In this document: positions 21,313-31,889 of the stretch, piece after piece
How the letters are laid out: every line of letters begins with the position of its first letter
How positions within the stretch are numbered: position 1 is the first letter of the stretch
Assembly: GCA_024500155.1 (NCBI GenBank)
Contig: CM044877.1
Span: 34,719,001 to 34,783,000 of the forward strand
DNA from: Chenopodium formosanum
Lineage: Eukaryota > Streptophyta > Magnoliopsida > Caryophyllales > Amaranthaceae
Direction: 5' to 3'
DNA length: 64,000 bases
Translations under genes and position numbers: made by a program
Notes under the pieces: generated by a model
The model's input: only the letters and a program-made list of their open reading frames with translations
Database searches by the model: none
What the model was told of the DNA's origin: nothing

Positions 21313-22341
21313 TTAAGGGTTTGTTGGTAAGATGGGAGCAAAGTGATTATCCCCTTTTATGGTTGTCTCTACATGCTTTGTTTTTAGCATTGTGAGACTG
21401 TAGTTCTTCCTTAGTTGGTTTGTATCCCAATTCAATGGAGAGACTTTTTTTTGGATAGGGAGTAAAAGAGATTTCTTCATTCCTATTCCCAAAGGCATCC
21501 CAGGAAAGCAACTACTCTTAAACAAGATGTTGTTTACTATCCGGGTGGAGTATGGATCAAGCTTGAATGATTCTTCAAGGCTCTCTTCCATTTCAATTGT
21601 GTAGATTGGCTCCGCGATAAATCCCCACATGTCCTCTTCATCATCATTATCATGGTTTATTTCCAAAAGTGATTGGTCATTTATAGCTATTTTGAGTGGA
21701 GAAGCATGTATAGTCATAGGAAACCCTTGATAGTTCAACCTAATCATTTGATGAAGTGAGGATGGTATTGAACCAAGCTCATGTATCAAAGGACGTCCAA
21801 TTAGAAGGTTGAATGTGGGTTTAATATCCATGACATGGAATTTAACCGCCTTTTGAATTAGGCTTGTGGTGACTGGTAGCTTAACAGTTCCACACACTGA
21901 TCTTCCCGAGTTGTTGTAGGCCCTAATGCTTTGTGTTGTAGAGTGAAAATCTTTTTCTGGATTAAGGCATAGATATTTTGCTATTAGTAATGGGCACACA
22001 TTTACAGCTGACCCATTGTCTACTAAAGTAAGAGGGATATTGTATCCCTTGCATACAACAGTTAGGTATAATGTATTGTTTTGGGCTGTGTCTTTTGAAG
22101 GCAAATCATCATTAGTGAAAAAGATTGATTTTTTGGATTTCTCGCTAGTAAGAAAGCTAACGAGATCTTGAGGGGTTGTGTCTGTTCTTACAGACAAAGC
22201 CAGTAGAGCATTCATAAGAGAATTCCTATTTTCTTTAGAAGTACTTAGGAGTTCCAAAATGTTAACATTCGCCTTGGATTCACAAAGTTTTTTAACCAAT
22301 GGATCTTCTACCTTGAGTGGAGTTGGTATTGTATTTTGCAC
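21313..22341 (-). pseudogene. Element E protease region
   Basis: This 342-residue open stretch on the minus strand contains LTLVDNGSAVNVCPL, the Ogre-type form of the aspartic protease motif, at about residues 108-122. Downstream are PTFNLLIGRPLIHELGSIPSSLHQ and an acidic tail. Family knowledge: this protease cuts the Gag-Pol polyprotein. It is the longest open segment left in E, but it is isolated from the flanking frames by stops, so I treat it as a fragment of a dead gene. Confidence 0.75.
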
Positions 22342-23948
22342 TTGACCTTGAGTTTAATTTTGTGTCGTCAAAGATCCATTTAGTTATGCTTGGAAGACTC
22401 GCCCAGAACGAGTTAGATGATCTATCTCATTTGGGTTAGTTGTTGGACTCATGAACCAACTTTCTTCTAGAGGCTTTGAAGGTGCCTCCATTTTAAGACA
22501 TTCCATGATTTGTGCTTAATGTCATTGTTCATCCAAGGAGAGATTTGATAAGTCTTGTTACTTCCCTAAGAAATGATCCCAATCAAGAGCTCCATTTGTC
22601 TCATTTTATAAACAAGATGGAGGTGGGACGGCGGCATACTTAGAGACATATAATTCATGAAAGTCGTCGCTCCATAGTCCACATACTTCATTAGTTTTCC
22701 CTATGAGTATTGTGGCTAGAGGTTCTCCTATAGGTGTGATATAGTTCAAAGGATTGAACGTATCACTTCCCATATGGTCCTCATCAATATAAAACACCCC
22801 TTATGGGGATGCATTATTGTTAGGTTTAGGAGTGGGAATTCTCCCATCGTCTACTAAATCTTGTATTTTGTATTTTAAGACGTAGCAATGTTCAGTATCG
22901 TGTCCAACGCCCCTTTGATAAGCACAATAAGCATTACCATCCCAATTATCAAATCTTTTTTCTGGTGTTATGGGTGGTGTTGGCCCTGTTGGTGCAAGTA
23001 AGCCTTTTTCGCTCAATTTTTCTAATAATTCTTAATAGCTTACATGAAATGGTGAAAATTTTCTTTTTTTTTTCCATATTTTTCGTGGATCATTACTGTT
23101 ATTATATTGCGTGGAATTTGCAAATACATCAATAGAGGATGAAGTATTATCATTCCCCTTTTTGTAATTAATCCTAGGTTGATGATGATAAGGTTTGTTT
23201 GCTTTTTCTTTATCAAGATCATCTTCAATCCTAGTAGCAACAAAATAGACCTTTTGAAAAGTGTCTAAACCAAGGTAACGTAGATGCTTGTTGTACTTTT
23301 CATGACATTTGTCAATGAACTTTTGTTATAACTAGAGTTCAGGTGGCCTTTGGGCAAGGTGAGTCGCCTTTTCTCGCCATCTACCATAGAAAGCAAGGAA
23401 AATTTCATCGTCGCCTTGCTTAAGCATTTCAAGTTCACGTTGAGTCGATTTGAATTCTACGTTACTCTCATTTTGGGTGATGAAAGTCGAAACTACATCT
23501 TCCCATGTTTTAAATTTTGGATCTAACCCATAGTACCATTCTCTTGCGGCTGGGTCTAGAGATAAAGGGAAAGTCAAAGAATAAATCTTAGGATCAACTC
23601 CCTTTAATGCCATGTTGCCAATAAAATACATTAAGTGGTTTTGTGGATTATTGGTCATCTTAAATAATGTAAATTCCGTAGCCATGAACTTTTCCGGTAA
23701 AGCAAGTGCTGGGAGAGAAGCAAACTTTTCTGCGTCGAAGTACTTGTTCCCCATGGTGGAACGAAGAACAAGCTTCTCGAACGACTTTTCTTTGACGGAT
23801 AATTGTTCCAAATTATTTGCAAGGCTAGAGTCTCGGCATTTTTCTTTTCAGCCTTTTCAAGTATCTTAATTCTTCTTTCCCCAGCCTCTTGAGCCTTTTC
23901 TTCTCTCAGGCGAGCAATCTTTTCTTGGAGTTGCTCGATGGTTGACAT
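22342..23948 (-). pseudogene. Element E gag, degenerate
   Basis: The start is ATG at 23948 with a coiled coil (STIEQLQEKIARLREEKAQEAGERR). A frameshift moves the frame to 23811-23332, which holds the core Gag domain (LPEKFMATEFTLFK, HLMYFIGNMALKGVD, PAAREWYYGLD, TWEDVVSTFITQ, ELEMLKQGDDEIFLAFYGRWREKATHLAQRPPEL). Another fragment (23016-22801) has a knuckle-like CAYQRGVGHDTEHC followed by YKIQDLVDDGRI. The layout is typical of Tat/Ogre Gag. At least three frame breaks show it is not functional. Confidence 0.8.
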
Positions 23949-24062
23949 TGTTTTTGGACTAGGACTAGTTGTCGAGGGAAGGTGGTTTGAAAGGGGCGGA
24001 TTGCTAGATGGTAAAAGTAGAATACGAGCGCCCGGGAGTCTTCGTTCCTATAGGCACCCAAA
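23949..24062 (-). other. Probable leader of element E
   Basis: On the minus strand about 115 nt lie between a possible LTR end (…GAGACACA near 24063) and the gag ATG. TTGGGTGCCTATAGG just inside could be a primer-binding site, but I cannot assign its tRNA. Confidence 0.35.
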
Positions 24063-24756
24063 TGTGTCTCCCAAAAATCAAAACCAGTGATGAATACCTT
24101 TCATGTCATTTGATTATTGAAAGAGGTGAAAGTGTGAAAAGTCTAGTGATGAAGATGTTTTTATTAAAATATCTCTTCTTTTTGTTTTTTAAAATATTTA
24201 TTTTCTTACCCTATTTATGAAAACATGGATTAAAGTTTAGTTTTGTCCATGATAAGGGTCCAATAATAGTTTATTTGGATGGGCTTTGAAAATACCTTTC
24301 CAACGATATATTATAAGCCCAATTCTGATGAATAATGAGGAAGTTATGGCCAAAATACTAAACTGGGCCCGGTTTGGTTCTTACATACGACCCAATGATC
24401 TAGAGGAGGGCCTATTATTAATTATCATTCCTAAAGCTATTAAGATTGAATATAGTCTTCTAGAATTCTCTAGAAGGTTCTCTTAAATCCTAATGGAGTT
24501 ATGATTGATAATTATGTTTCAAAAAGCTTGAAATGAAATAAAACTACTTCTTTTGAGAATCCTTGTTTTTCACGAAATGGAATATATTCTGATATTATTT
24601 ATATGCCTCATAATCTATAAACAAATCTTATATGGTTGAATAGATCTAGAAATTATCTTTCCAATGATATATTATAATATTAATTCCGAGCTATAATGAA
24701 AAAGATATGAATGAGATACGAAACTATATCCAAAACGGACACCCTTCCACTATTTC

Positions 24757-24881
24757 AACCATATATTTTTATCTAAAAATTATTTTAATCCGATTCTAAT
24801 TGTGTTGGAAAGTAGACTTAAATATATTTCCAACGACATATTTTATTACTTATTTGGACTTCTGGATCAAAAGATTTGATA
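24757..24881. repeat. Symmetric module copy near element E
   Basis: The inner arms TGTTGGAAA (24803-24811) and TTTCCAACG (24827-24835) are strong. The outer arms AACCATATAT (24757-24766) and AGATTTGATA (24872-24881) are weaker but at the exact predicted positions. The spacings (46 nt between matching arm starts) equal those in element D. Confidence 0.6.
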
Positions 24882-25002
24882 AAAACAAAATCTGCAAAAA
24901 CTGTCTTGCAGCTCCTGGCGACAGATCCTATCGTTGGCGACAGAGGCGTGTTTTATTCCTTTTTGAACTCTGATTTGTTCTATTAATTCCGGACTATTTT
25001 AT

Positions 25003-25010
25003 TATAAATA
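25003..25010 (+). promoter_or_regulatory. TATA-like box facing right
   Basis: TATAAATA is followed by GGGTCCC and, about 70 bp on, a CT-rich stretch typical of plant leaders. Which element it belongs to is unresolved. Confidence 0.4.
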
Positions 25011-25140
25011 GGGTCCCTAGACCTCTGTTTTTAATCATCAAATCTGAACCAGAATACTCTAATTCTTCTCTCTCTCTATCTCTAAGCTAAATCTTATTTT
25101 CTCTTCCCCTCTGTAAGCGTCGTTCGAAGTGCCCCTACGT

Positions 25141-25920
25141 TAAAGCATGTGTGAATATTCTTGACACTTATAGGAAGTGGTAATTGACATAATACGATTA
25201 GGGACAAGGGAAGTAGGGAGCCGCCAACAAGTTTTTAAGGAACTTGTAAACCGTTCACGGATCATAGAAGGCAACCACGATAAAGGGACAACGAAGACAA
25301 CAACGATTGACCCGTGAAGGTTACACCACATTCATAATACATGATATTACTAGCTCCATATGGTTCGGAACCACAAAAGGAGGATTGGGGATGATGGTAC
25401 GAAGTGAGTCATGGAGTCACATTCGCCCGCATTGGCCTCTACTCGATTCTTATAGTGAAAAATGATTCTTGCCATCTCATAGGCATACAAACAGAGATTC
25501 AATTTGCTCCAAATTATTATTAGGCTAAATTGGTTTAATATTAATGCAACACATTATTCTAAAATATTAATGATCACTTCGATTAATAACAAGATTAAAA
25601 AGGAACCTAAACCGGTTGTCCAAATTATCTTATTAGGCGTGATTTTCAATTACATATTCCTTTTAACATGCAATATGGTGATCATATATATTAATAGAGT
25701 AAACATTAATATTGGAAGCAATTTAACAATAATAGCGTTAGTCAAATCAAATATAAAATTAACCTAATCATGATACTAGCAATATATTAATAAAATAAGA
25801 GTAATTAAATTAATTAATTACTCACATTCTGCGCGTTCCTTTAAATTGCTATATCATGAATAAACTGTTAGTAACTTCAATAAAAAAATATAAATCAAAT
25901 GAAAATTAAATTAAGTTAAA
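25141..25920. other. AT-rich stretch, no gene recognised
   Basis: I see no conserved frame. Possible open stretches (25140-25331 minus, 25504-25767 plus) have no domain and AT-driven composition. It probably belongs to the retroelement debris on either side. Confidence 0.4.
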
Positions 25921-26584
25921 TAAAAGTATAGTTGATTTGGTCCAAACCCTCAGTTATTTGTACTTTTCACGCCTTGGTTTAAGGACGGAACCTCGGGTTA
26001 AGTATAGACTCCTTGGGGTGCTTAGGGGAAGAATGATGTAATTAGGAATATAGGTTTAAGGCTTAGAATATTAGAGAGAGAGAGAAAAGAATGATTTTTG
26101 GTGTAAAAGAGAGAAAGAAAGAAGGATTTGGTGCCCCGAACTACAGAAAGGAAGGTCCTATTTATAGGGAAATGAGCAGAGGAAACACACGGAACCCTAA
26201 CAAGATTAGAACCCTAAAAATTAACACCGCGACACGGTAGAGAACACCGTGACACGGTGCCAGGCACCGTCAGATAGAGGAAGGCACCGTCAGACGGGGG
26301 AAAATCCTGTGACGCGGGGAAAATTGGAGTGACGCGGGACATATTTGATCTACAGGAAGTGAAAACGCGTGAAGAGTTTACGCGGAAAAGACACGAGAAA
26401 ATTATTTGACACGGTACACGTACCGTGACAGAGCAGTTTCCATCGTGGCACGGTATAGTTTACCGTGTCACGGTATGGAAAAACACAGAAATTACACGGA
26501 AAAACCATCGTGACATGGTGAGAAATACCGTGTCACGACAGCAGGCATCGTGTCACGGCTACAGGTACCGTGGCTGACGTGGGG
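25921..26584 (-). repeat. LTR-like fragment with CCGTG/CACGG palindrome cluster
   Basis: A TATA-like CCTATAAATAGG is on the minus strand at 26159-26170 with a CT-rich leader downstream (about 26050-26150, AG-rich on plus). Upstream of it, at about 26225-26580, CCGTG and CACGG words recur many times. They include perfect palindromes CACCGTG-A-CACGGTG (26245-26259), CACGGTAC-AC-GTACCGTG (26410-26427) and TACCGTG-T-CACGGTA (26461-26475). The arrangement of GC-rich U3, TATA and leader is that of a plant LTR on the minus strand. There is no gene. Confidence 0.5.
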
Positions 26585-27034
26585 AAAACTAGGTCGTAGA
26601 ACTAATCCTCCCTACGGTCAAACGAATTTATAATCACTCAACTAACCAAAATACAAGTATAGAAGTAAATCAAGGGTCGAACCACTAGGAACGGTTATGT
26701 TCAAGTGCTCTCAATTATGTGCCTAAGCTAGGTCGAACTCTAAGGGTAAAAGGCAAACACTAACCAACTAACTAAGCAAAGAACCGAACAAATAAAGCAC
26801 TAGGGAATGGGGATCAACATGCATTCATGATAACCAAGCTAATTAGGGAATCAAGCCATCCAAGCAATGCAAAGACAAATAGTAGGAGCAATGAGAAGCA
26901 TTCAACTAATCATCCTCATACTAGCAATCATCAAATAATTAACCAATTATGATCAAATCAATATCAAGTGGTCATGTCAATCGATTCAATCACGCAGTCA
27001 ATGCTAGCAATCATGGTTAGGTATTCCAATTAAC
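26585..27034 (-). repeat. Athila-type LTR fragment interrupted by array B
   Basis: The plus strand shows AATACAAGTATAGAAGTAA and AAGGGTCGAACCAC and then CACTAGGGAATGGGGATC. In array B the start of each LTR has AATACRAGTATAGGGGTAA, AAGGGTCGAACCC and ACTAGGGAAAGTGGAATCC in the same order. It is therefore the U5 side of a related but older LTR on the minus strand, cut by the insertion of array B at 27034/27035. Confidence 0.55.
27030..27034. repeat. Left flank of array B, expected target duplication (TTAAC)
   Basis: TTAAC precedes the LTR start TGATCGGG. The matching copy should follow the last LTR of the array beyond position 64000, so it cannot be confirmed here. Confidence 0.4.
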
Positions 27035-27853
27035 TGATCGGGGGATTAGATAGTGTCGTTAGTCTACTAACCCTAATCAAATTAACAATTTATAAAACCT
27101 AAACTACCCTAATACAAGTATAGGGGTAAGTAAAGGGTCGAACCCAAAAGGACTAAGTGTATCAATATATGCTAATTAGACTACTAGGAAAGCTTGTGAG
27201 GTAAAGAGAGGTTCAATTAAACACTACTAAGAGCAAATAACTAAAACTAGGGAAAGTGGAATCCAATTACATCAATACATTCAATAACATCATACAATTA
27301 GATGAAAATGACCTTGATTAGGAACAATCAACACATTTAACTCACTCTCGCACAATTAAGCATGTTAATTATCCTACTAAACTAATTCACTCTCGTGCAA
27401 CTAACCTAGCAAAGGTATGGAAGAATTTAGGGCTCTCAACCAACTCACTCTCGCACAATCGATTGAAAGCACAATTAAAAGCATAGAATCAATTAGCTAG
27501 AAAGATTCTAATACATAAAAGCATCATCCATACACAATAATCAAGAAACAATTCCACACTAATCACAATCAATCATTCAATTTATTAACATGACCTTCAT
27601 CCATTTCCCTAGAACAAAACCTAAGCTAACATAATGAACAAAAACAAGGAAAACAAGGTAAAATAATAATAAAAGCAAGAATCAACAACTAAACTAATTA
27701 ATCTACTGAAATAAACAAATAAATAAGCAAAAACAATAATAAATGAAAGCAATAAAGGTGAGAGAAAGTTAGGAAGACTCATTAAATTTATGAGAGGAAA
27801 AATCCACAAATTTGCTTCTTCAAAATCCCAAAAACTCCATGAAAAACCCAAGC

Positions 27854-27891
27854 TTTCTCTCTCTAAACTACTCCTAAACTAGAGAGAGAAA
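27854..27891 (-). other. LTR leader hairpin with 12-bp arms
   Basis: TTTCTCTCTCTA (27854-27865) and TAGAGAGAGAAA (27880-27891) are perfect inverted repeats around a 14-nt loop. It lies about 90-130 nt below the TATA box on the transcribed strand. It is present in all LTRs of A and B, for example at 1630-1667, 8114-8151, 34657-34694, 52776-52813 and 59594-59631. Confidence 0.65.
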
Positions 27892-27980
27892 CTCCTAATC
27901 TAACCCTAAGAGAGAGAAGCTCTCCTAAACTAAATAAGAAAATATCATAATAGATCCCCCCCTAATTACCCCAAAAATGG

Positions 27981-27992
27981 GTATTTATATAC
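27981..27992 (-). promoter_or_regulatory. TATA box of array B LTR 1
   Basis: The minus strand reads GTATATAAATAC followed by CC. Identical copies are at 34784-34795, 52903-52914 and 59721-59732, so every LTR of the array could start a transcript. Confidence 0.6.
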
Positions 27993-30567
27993 AAGCTATG
28001 AAAATAAAAGAAAAGAGAAAATGAAATGGAAAATAAAATAAAACAAACAATAGAAAAAAGAAAAAGGAAATAGAAAAGGAAAATAAAAGTAAAATTAAAA
28101 GAAATTAAATCCCAAAAGCCCCCAAATCCCATCAGACCCTATTTCCTTCTCTTTCATTCGGCTGCTCTGTTTTTTTTCATCATCACCATCACGCATCATC
28201 AATTATCATAATCACCACCGTCAATCCTCATCGTCATCAATCAAGCATCAATCAAAGCCGTTCAATTCTCATTAAAAATCACGTGAAAAGCTCGTGATTG
28301 ACCCACGATTGCGCGCCCGCACAGAAGACTCACACAGGTCACGCAAAGCTTCTGCCTCGAATCTGATTTAGGACTCCATTTTGTGCGCTTTCTGACAGGG
28401 TTGCGCGGCCGCGAGTAACAGCTCTGTGAGTTTGGGGGTTGGGCGAAATGCGGCTGTAATTGGTGAGTAATTGGGTTGGATATTTGGGTGGTTAATTGTG
28501 GGTGAAGGGCTGGTGGTTTAAATGGTGTTACGAGGGTCGAATTAAGGTGGTAATTGCTGGCGGTTTGGTGGCGAAATGGGAGGTGACGGTGGTGTTGGTG
28601 GTTTAATTGGTAAGAATTGGTGAAAAGTTTAGGCTGGGATTGGTGGAGTTGCGTGGTGGTTTCGGTGCGATTGGGAGGAGCAGGGGAGAAGCAGGGGAAG
28701 TGCGCGTGTGGTGGTGGTTTTTTCATGGGTTTGGTTGGAGTTGTGGGTGTGTTGAGTAGGTGATGATTAAGGGCAGCAGTGGTGGAATTGATTGTGAGCT
28801 GAGGGAGCAGGGGAGGTGCAATGTTGGTGTTGTTGATGGTATTTGTCGCTGTTGTTGCTGTTGGTGTTGTGATGTGTGGTGGTTTGTGGTTTGAGAGGGC
28901 TGAGAGGTGGTGTTGCGAAGGCTGGTGGTTGAAATTGGTGGCGGTGGCTGGAAATTGGGGTTGTTGGTGAGTGTGTGACGTGGGTTAAAATGGTGGCAGA
29001 GGTGGTGGTTGATGTTGGTGATGTTGGTTTGTGGGTGTGATTGTGGTGGTGTTGTGTTGGTGGGTGGAGGTTGCTCTGAGGTGCTGGTGGTGTTGAGGAG
29101 CTGGGAGCAGGGAGAAGGAGAGTTGGAGCAGGGGAGATGGTGACGGAAGGTGTGGTGAAGGATAGGGAAACGGGGTGGTGTAGGTTAAGAGGTGGGCAGC
29201 AACTATTAGGGAAGAGCAACGGCTTGTGCATTTGCCTCGAACCTTGACCTCCGAACACAAATTTGACTTTGAAGCCCGAAACGCCTACAACCAAAAACAA
29301 CACGAGGGGAAATCGGAAGATAAAATAAAATAAAATAAGGAAAATAAAGTAAAATAAAATAAGATAAATAAAGTAAAATAAAATAAAATGCTAAAACTAA
29401 AGAAATAATAAAATTGAATGAAATAATAAAATAAAATAAAATACGAAAATAAACTAAAAACTATAGAAAATTACAAAAATACTCAAAATAAAGATAAAAG
29501 ACGAGAATAATAAAATAATAGAAATAAAGGATATAAAAGGTGAAATTATTGGAAAATAAGCCGAAATACGACTCAATAAACATCCTAAAAGTGACATAAA
29601 AGTCACTTATCAAAATCCCCCAAGCTTACCTTTTGCTCGTCCTCGAGCAAATTAACATGAAACACGGGAGAAGGAGAATGATTTATTCAAGCAAAACTAA
29701 GACACTAAAGGAGACAAGAATGTACACTAACTCACTTTCGTAGGAATCACGGTCAATTTTAGCAACTAAAGACAAGCCCTTTAAACCCCTAGATCGCCCT
29801 AGAGGACGAGTGTGCTCTTGTGAGGGTGTCCTAAGAGTTTAACCCACAACTCTAAACAAAACCAAGGCAAAACAAAAAGAAAAAGAAAAGCAAAAACAAA
29901 AAACAAGCACAACCACGACCAACATGACATGATAAGGCTTAAGAAAACCAAACAAGCTTTTAGATAGAAAATGCTCCATTCGCACTCAAAACATAGAGAC
30001 ATGAACCAAAGAATGCTCACCTTTCTTAATTAAATGAGGGAATACACTTTTCCGAGATGCTCATGGTTGAAAGAGACAAACCTAAGCTAAGCATAGAGAA
30101 CTAATGATTTCACTCTCCGCCCTAGCCCCATCCAAGACGGTCCACGTTCTCTCCACTAGCTTCAAATCATCCCTTAGTTAGCTCCTCATGATTCCTCGAG
30201 GGAACCGGAAAAAGAAATTTTTATGTGGAATCATAAGGTCATCCCGACATCTCAACTATGCATACCCTCTCCATAGGGTTGAAATCTATCTCCCTCCACC
30301 GGTCATTGACCTCACCCCTCTAAAGTCAAAGGGTCTTTACTAGGGTTGTAACGTAAGGTTAAGGGTCAAGGCGGGGCAAAAACTTGAAAATTTTGGTGAT
30401 ATTTCCTAAGTGAAGCAAAAGGGTGATCAAACCTCAAAAACAAACTCAAGAAATCACCAAACATCAAACAAAAATACCAATAATGCCATCTCCCCCAAGC
30501 TTATTCGACACCGACACTCAATAAAAGCAAAAACAAAGTAACGCTCCCCCCCCCCAAGCTTGAACAA

Positions 30568-30585
30568 AGCATTGTCCTCAATGCT
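30568..30585 (-). other. Hairpin with AGGA loop, array B unit 1
   Basis: It has a 7-bp perfect stem, the same as in element A. It is followed on the minus strand by a 10-G tract in AGCTTGGGGG form (30544-30561). The run length differs between units. Confidence 0.65.
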
Positions 30586-31831
30586 TAAACTAGGGAGGAA
30601 AACGAAACCAAACTAATTTTAATTTATTTATTTATTTTATTTTTTTTTATATATATTTTATTTGTTGTTCCCGCCTTTTTTAACTTTAGACAGTTTTTTC
30701 TTAACATTTGCTTTATTTCACACAATATATACAATTTACTTTTCTTGCTTGGTACAAAAAGCATAATACTTTTTCATTTTATTACAACACAAAACAAACT
30801 CTTAAACTGAAATGCTTCACAAACTAAGGGTTAGGGAAACGAAAGGTCATAAGGCTTGTAATGTGGCTCATAATCAAGAAAGGGAATAGGCTAAAAGGGT
30901 TGGCAAGAGGAGCAAATGCGAAATAAAAACAAAATAAGTAACAAAACAAAAAGAAGATAAAGAAAAATGAGAAAAGAGGCGCCCTTTTCCTCCTCTAGAG
31001 ATGCTTGGTCACGATCTTGGGAGCTAGAGGACAACACAAAGATTAAGTTATGCATAGTTAAGGATCTTAAATGCCGCTCACAAGAATGATGAAGGCTACA
31101 ACAAATGACGCTCACACGGGATAAGAAATAAGCAAATACCAACCAAGGGAATCCTGTTCACCATAGAGAGCAACACCATCTTACCACTTTCCCGTGAACT
31201 AGGGGTTCAAACGTCCTCAAAAGTTCTAAACCGGGCTACCTTAGCTTACAATGTGTCTAACTCAACCCAAAGCATTCTCAAACCGTGCACACCCTCATCA
31301 ACTAGGAAGATAAGCATTCAAAGACACATCATCATGAAAGGCACACAAATCCAAATGAATGAGCAATTCCAAATCAAAATAATTTTAACTCGTCATAGCC
31401 ATGTTTGTCACATAAAAGGGAAAAACAACACAAAAACAAGAGGAAGAAATAAAAAGGTTCACAAATGAGGCATGTAATTCAAGTAAATCCCAATCATCAT
31501 ACAAATGACCGTTGATAACAACATCAACGATCCCAGGTTCCTTAGAACCAATGCAAACAACCTTGAACCATTCAACTTCTTCCTAAACTAACCTTAAACT
31601 AAGCACTCAAAGAAAAATTAAAAGAGTGAAAACAAGAAAGGTCTCACCGAGAGGTTGGCTTAAAAGAATAATGGAGCATAAAATCGAGTTCTCCAAATGT
31701 CACTCCGCTCCAAGCTTCCAAAATGCAACCTACAAGGCAAGACAAGACATAAAAGAAAACATTAAAAGAAAACAAAGAAAGAAAACAAAAAAGAAAAAGA
31801 AAGGAGGGGGAGAAAAAGGGGTAGAAATCCT

Positions 31832-31848
31832 CCGGGTTGCCTGCCGGG
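31832..31848 (-). other. Conserved post-ORF hairpin, array B unit 1
   Basis: The minus strand reads CCCGGCAGGCAACCCGG: stem CCGG/CCGG with the AGGCAA loop core, preceded by TAAACAAGCGCTT. Copies are at 49948-49964 (unit 2), 56767-56783 (unit 3, loop AAGCAA) and 63577-63592 (unit 4, shortened stem). Confidence 0.6.
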
Positions 31849-31889
31849 AAGCGCTTGTTTATGGTCTCTAGCTTGACCCTTCACCTCCT

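Larger units (their letters stand above)
10940..24062 (-). mobile_element. Element E: old Tat/Ogre-type retrotransposon, split by element D
   Basis: Degraded pol and gag segments follow the standard order on the minus strand: gag (23948-22600), protease (22341-21313), RT (20533-19600), RNase H (19600-12690, split by D), second RNase H (12690-12164) and integrase (12130-10940). The motif style (DNGSA protease, CAYQRGVGHDTEHC knuckle, SPWPF...YFTKW integrase, second RNase H) is that of the Tat/Ogre branch. Frames are broken by many stops and frameshifts, and catalytic residues are lost. I could not pair two LTRs: the right end probably lies near 24063 and the left end is unresolved. Confidence 0.75.
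24063..25140. repeat. LTR-like region right of element E with three symmetric-module copies
   Basis: No gene is visible. Three copies of the TTTCCAAYG...AGTTATGGCC-type module lie at 24297-24351, 24658-24712 and 24757-24881. A TATA-like ATAAATAGGG is on the minus strand near 24207-24216, and TATAAATAGGG is on the plus strand at 25003-25013 with a pyrimidine-rich leader after it. A short GC-richer patch with GGCGACAG words is at 24916-24955. It may be the 5' LTR of E, or an LTR of another element facing right. Confidence 0.45.
27035..29612 (-). repeat. Array B LTR 1 (2578 bp)
   Basis: It runs TGATCGGG...CACTTATCA on the plus strand. It has TATATAAATAC (minus) at 27981-27992, a hairpin with perfect 12-bp arms at 27854-27891, a GC-richer block at 28305-28415 and GT-rich low-complexity sequence to about 29220. 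The His/Pro/Thr-rich frames there (154-178 residues) reflect this composition and are not called as genes. A/T-rich AAATAAAATA repeats end the LTR. Confidence 0.93.
29613..31889 (-). other. Array B unit 1, 3' untranslated region
   Basis: The true purine tract (29613-29627) abuts the LTR. Further AGCTTGGGGG-type tracts on the minus strand lie at 30489-30502, 30544-30561 and 31944-31955, the last inside the end of ORF2. A hairpin AGCATTG-AGGA-CAATGCT (minus) is at 30568-30585 and the post-ORF hairpin at 31832-31848. The open frames of 60-85 residues here recur in all units but have no protein-like features. Confidence 0.75.

Noticed and set aside
21135..21395. Plus-strand frame of 86 residues and others opposite element E pol and gag (19524-20093, 20472-20936, 23612-23869)
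   Set aside because: They mirror clear minus-strand RT, protease and gag sequence.
25504..25767. Plus-strand frame of 87 residues in AT-rich DNA
   Set aside because: Its composition (Ile, Asn and Lys from A/T codons) suggests chance, and there is no promoter, domain or repeat evidence.
26225..26580. Repeated CCGTG/CACGG words as a possible CRISPR-like or satellite array
   Set aside because: Spacing is irregular, units vary, and the plant retrotransposon context gives a better explanation as U3 palindromes.
28262..29303. Long His/Pro/Thr-rich open frames on the minus strand of every A and B LTR (for example 28262-28726, 28767-29303, 53525-54226, 60463-61044)
   Set aside because: They lie in GT-rich low-complexity LTR sequence, their boundaries and frames change between copies (233 residues in LTR 3, two shorter frames elsewhere), and they show no domain.
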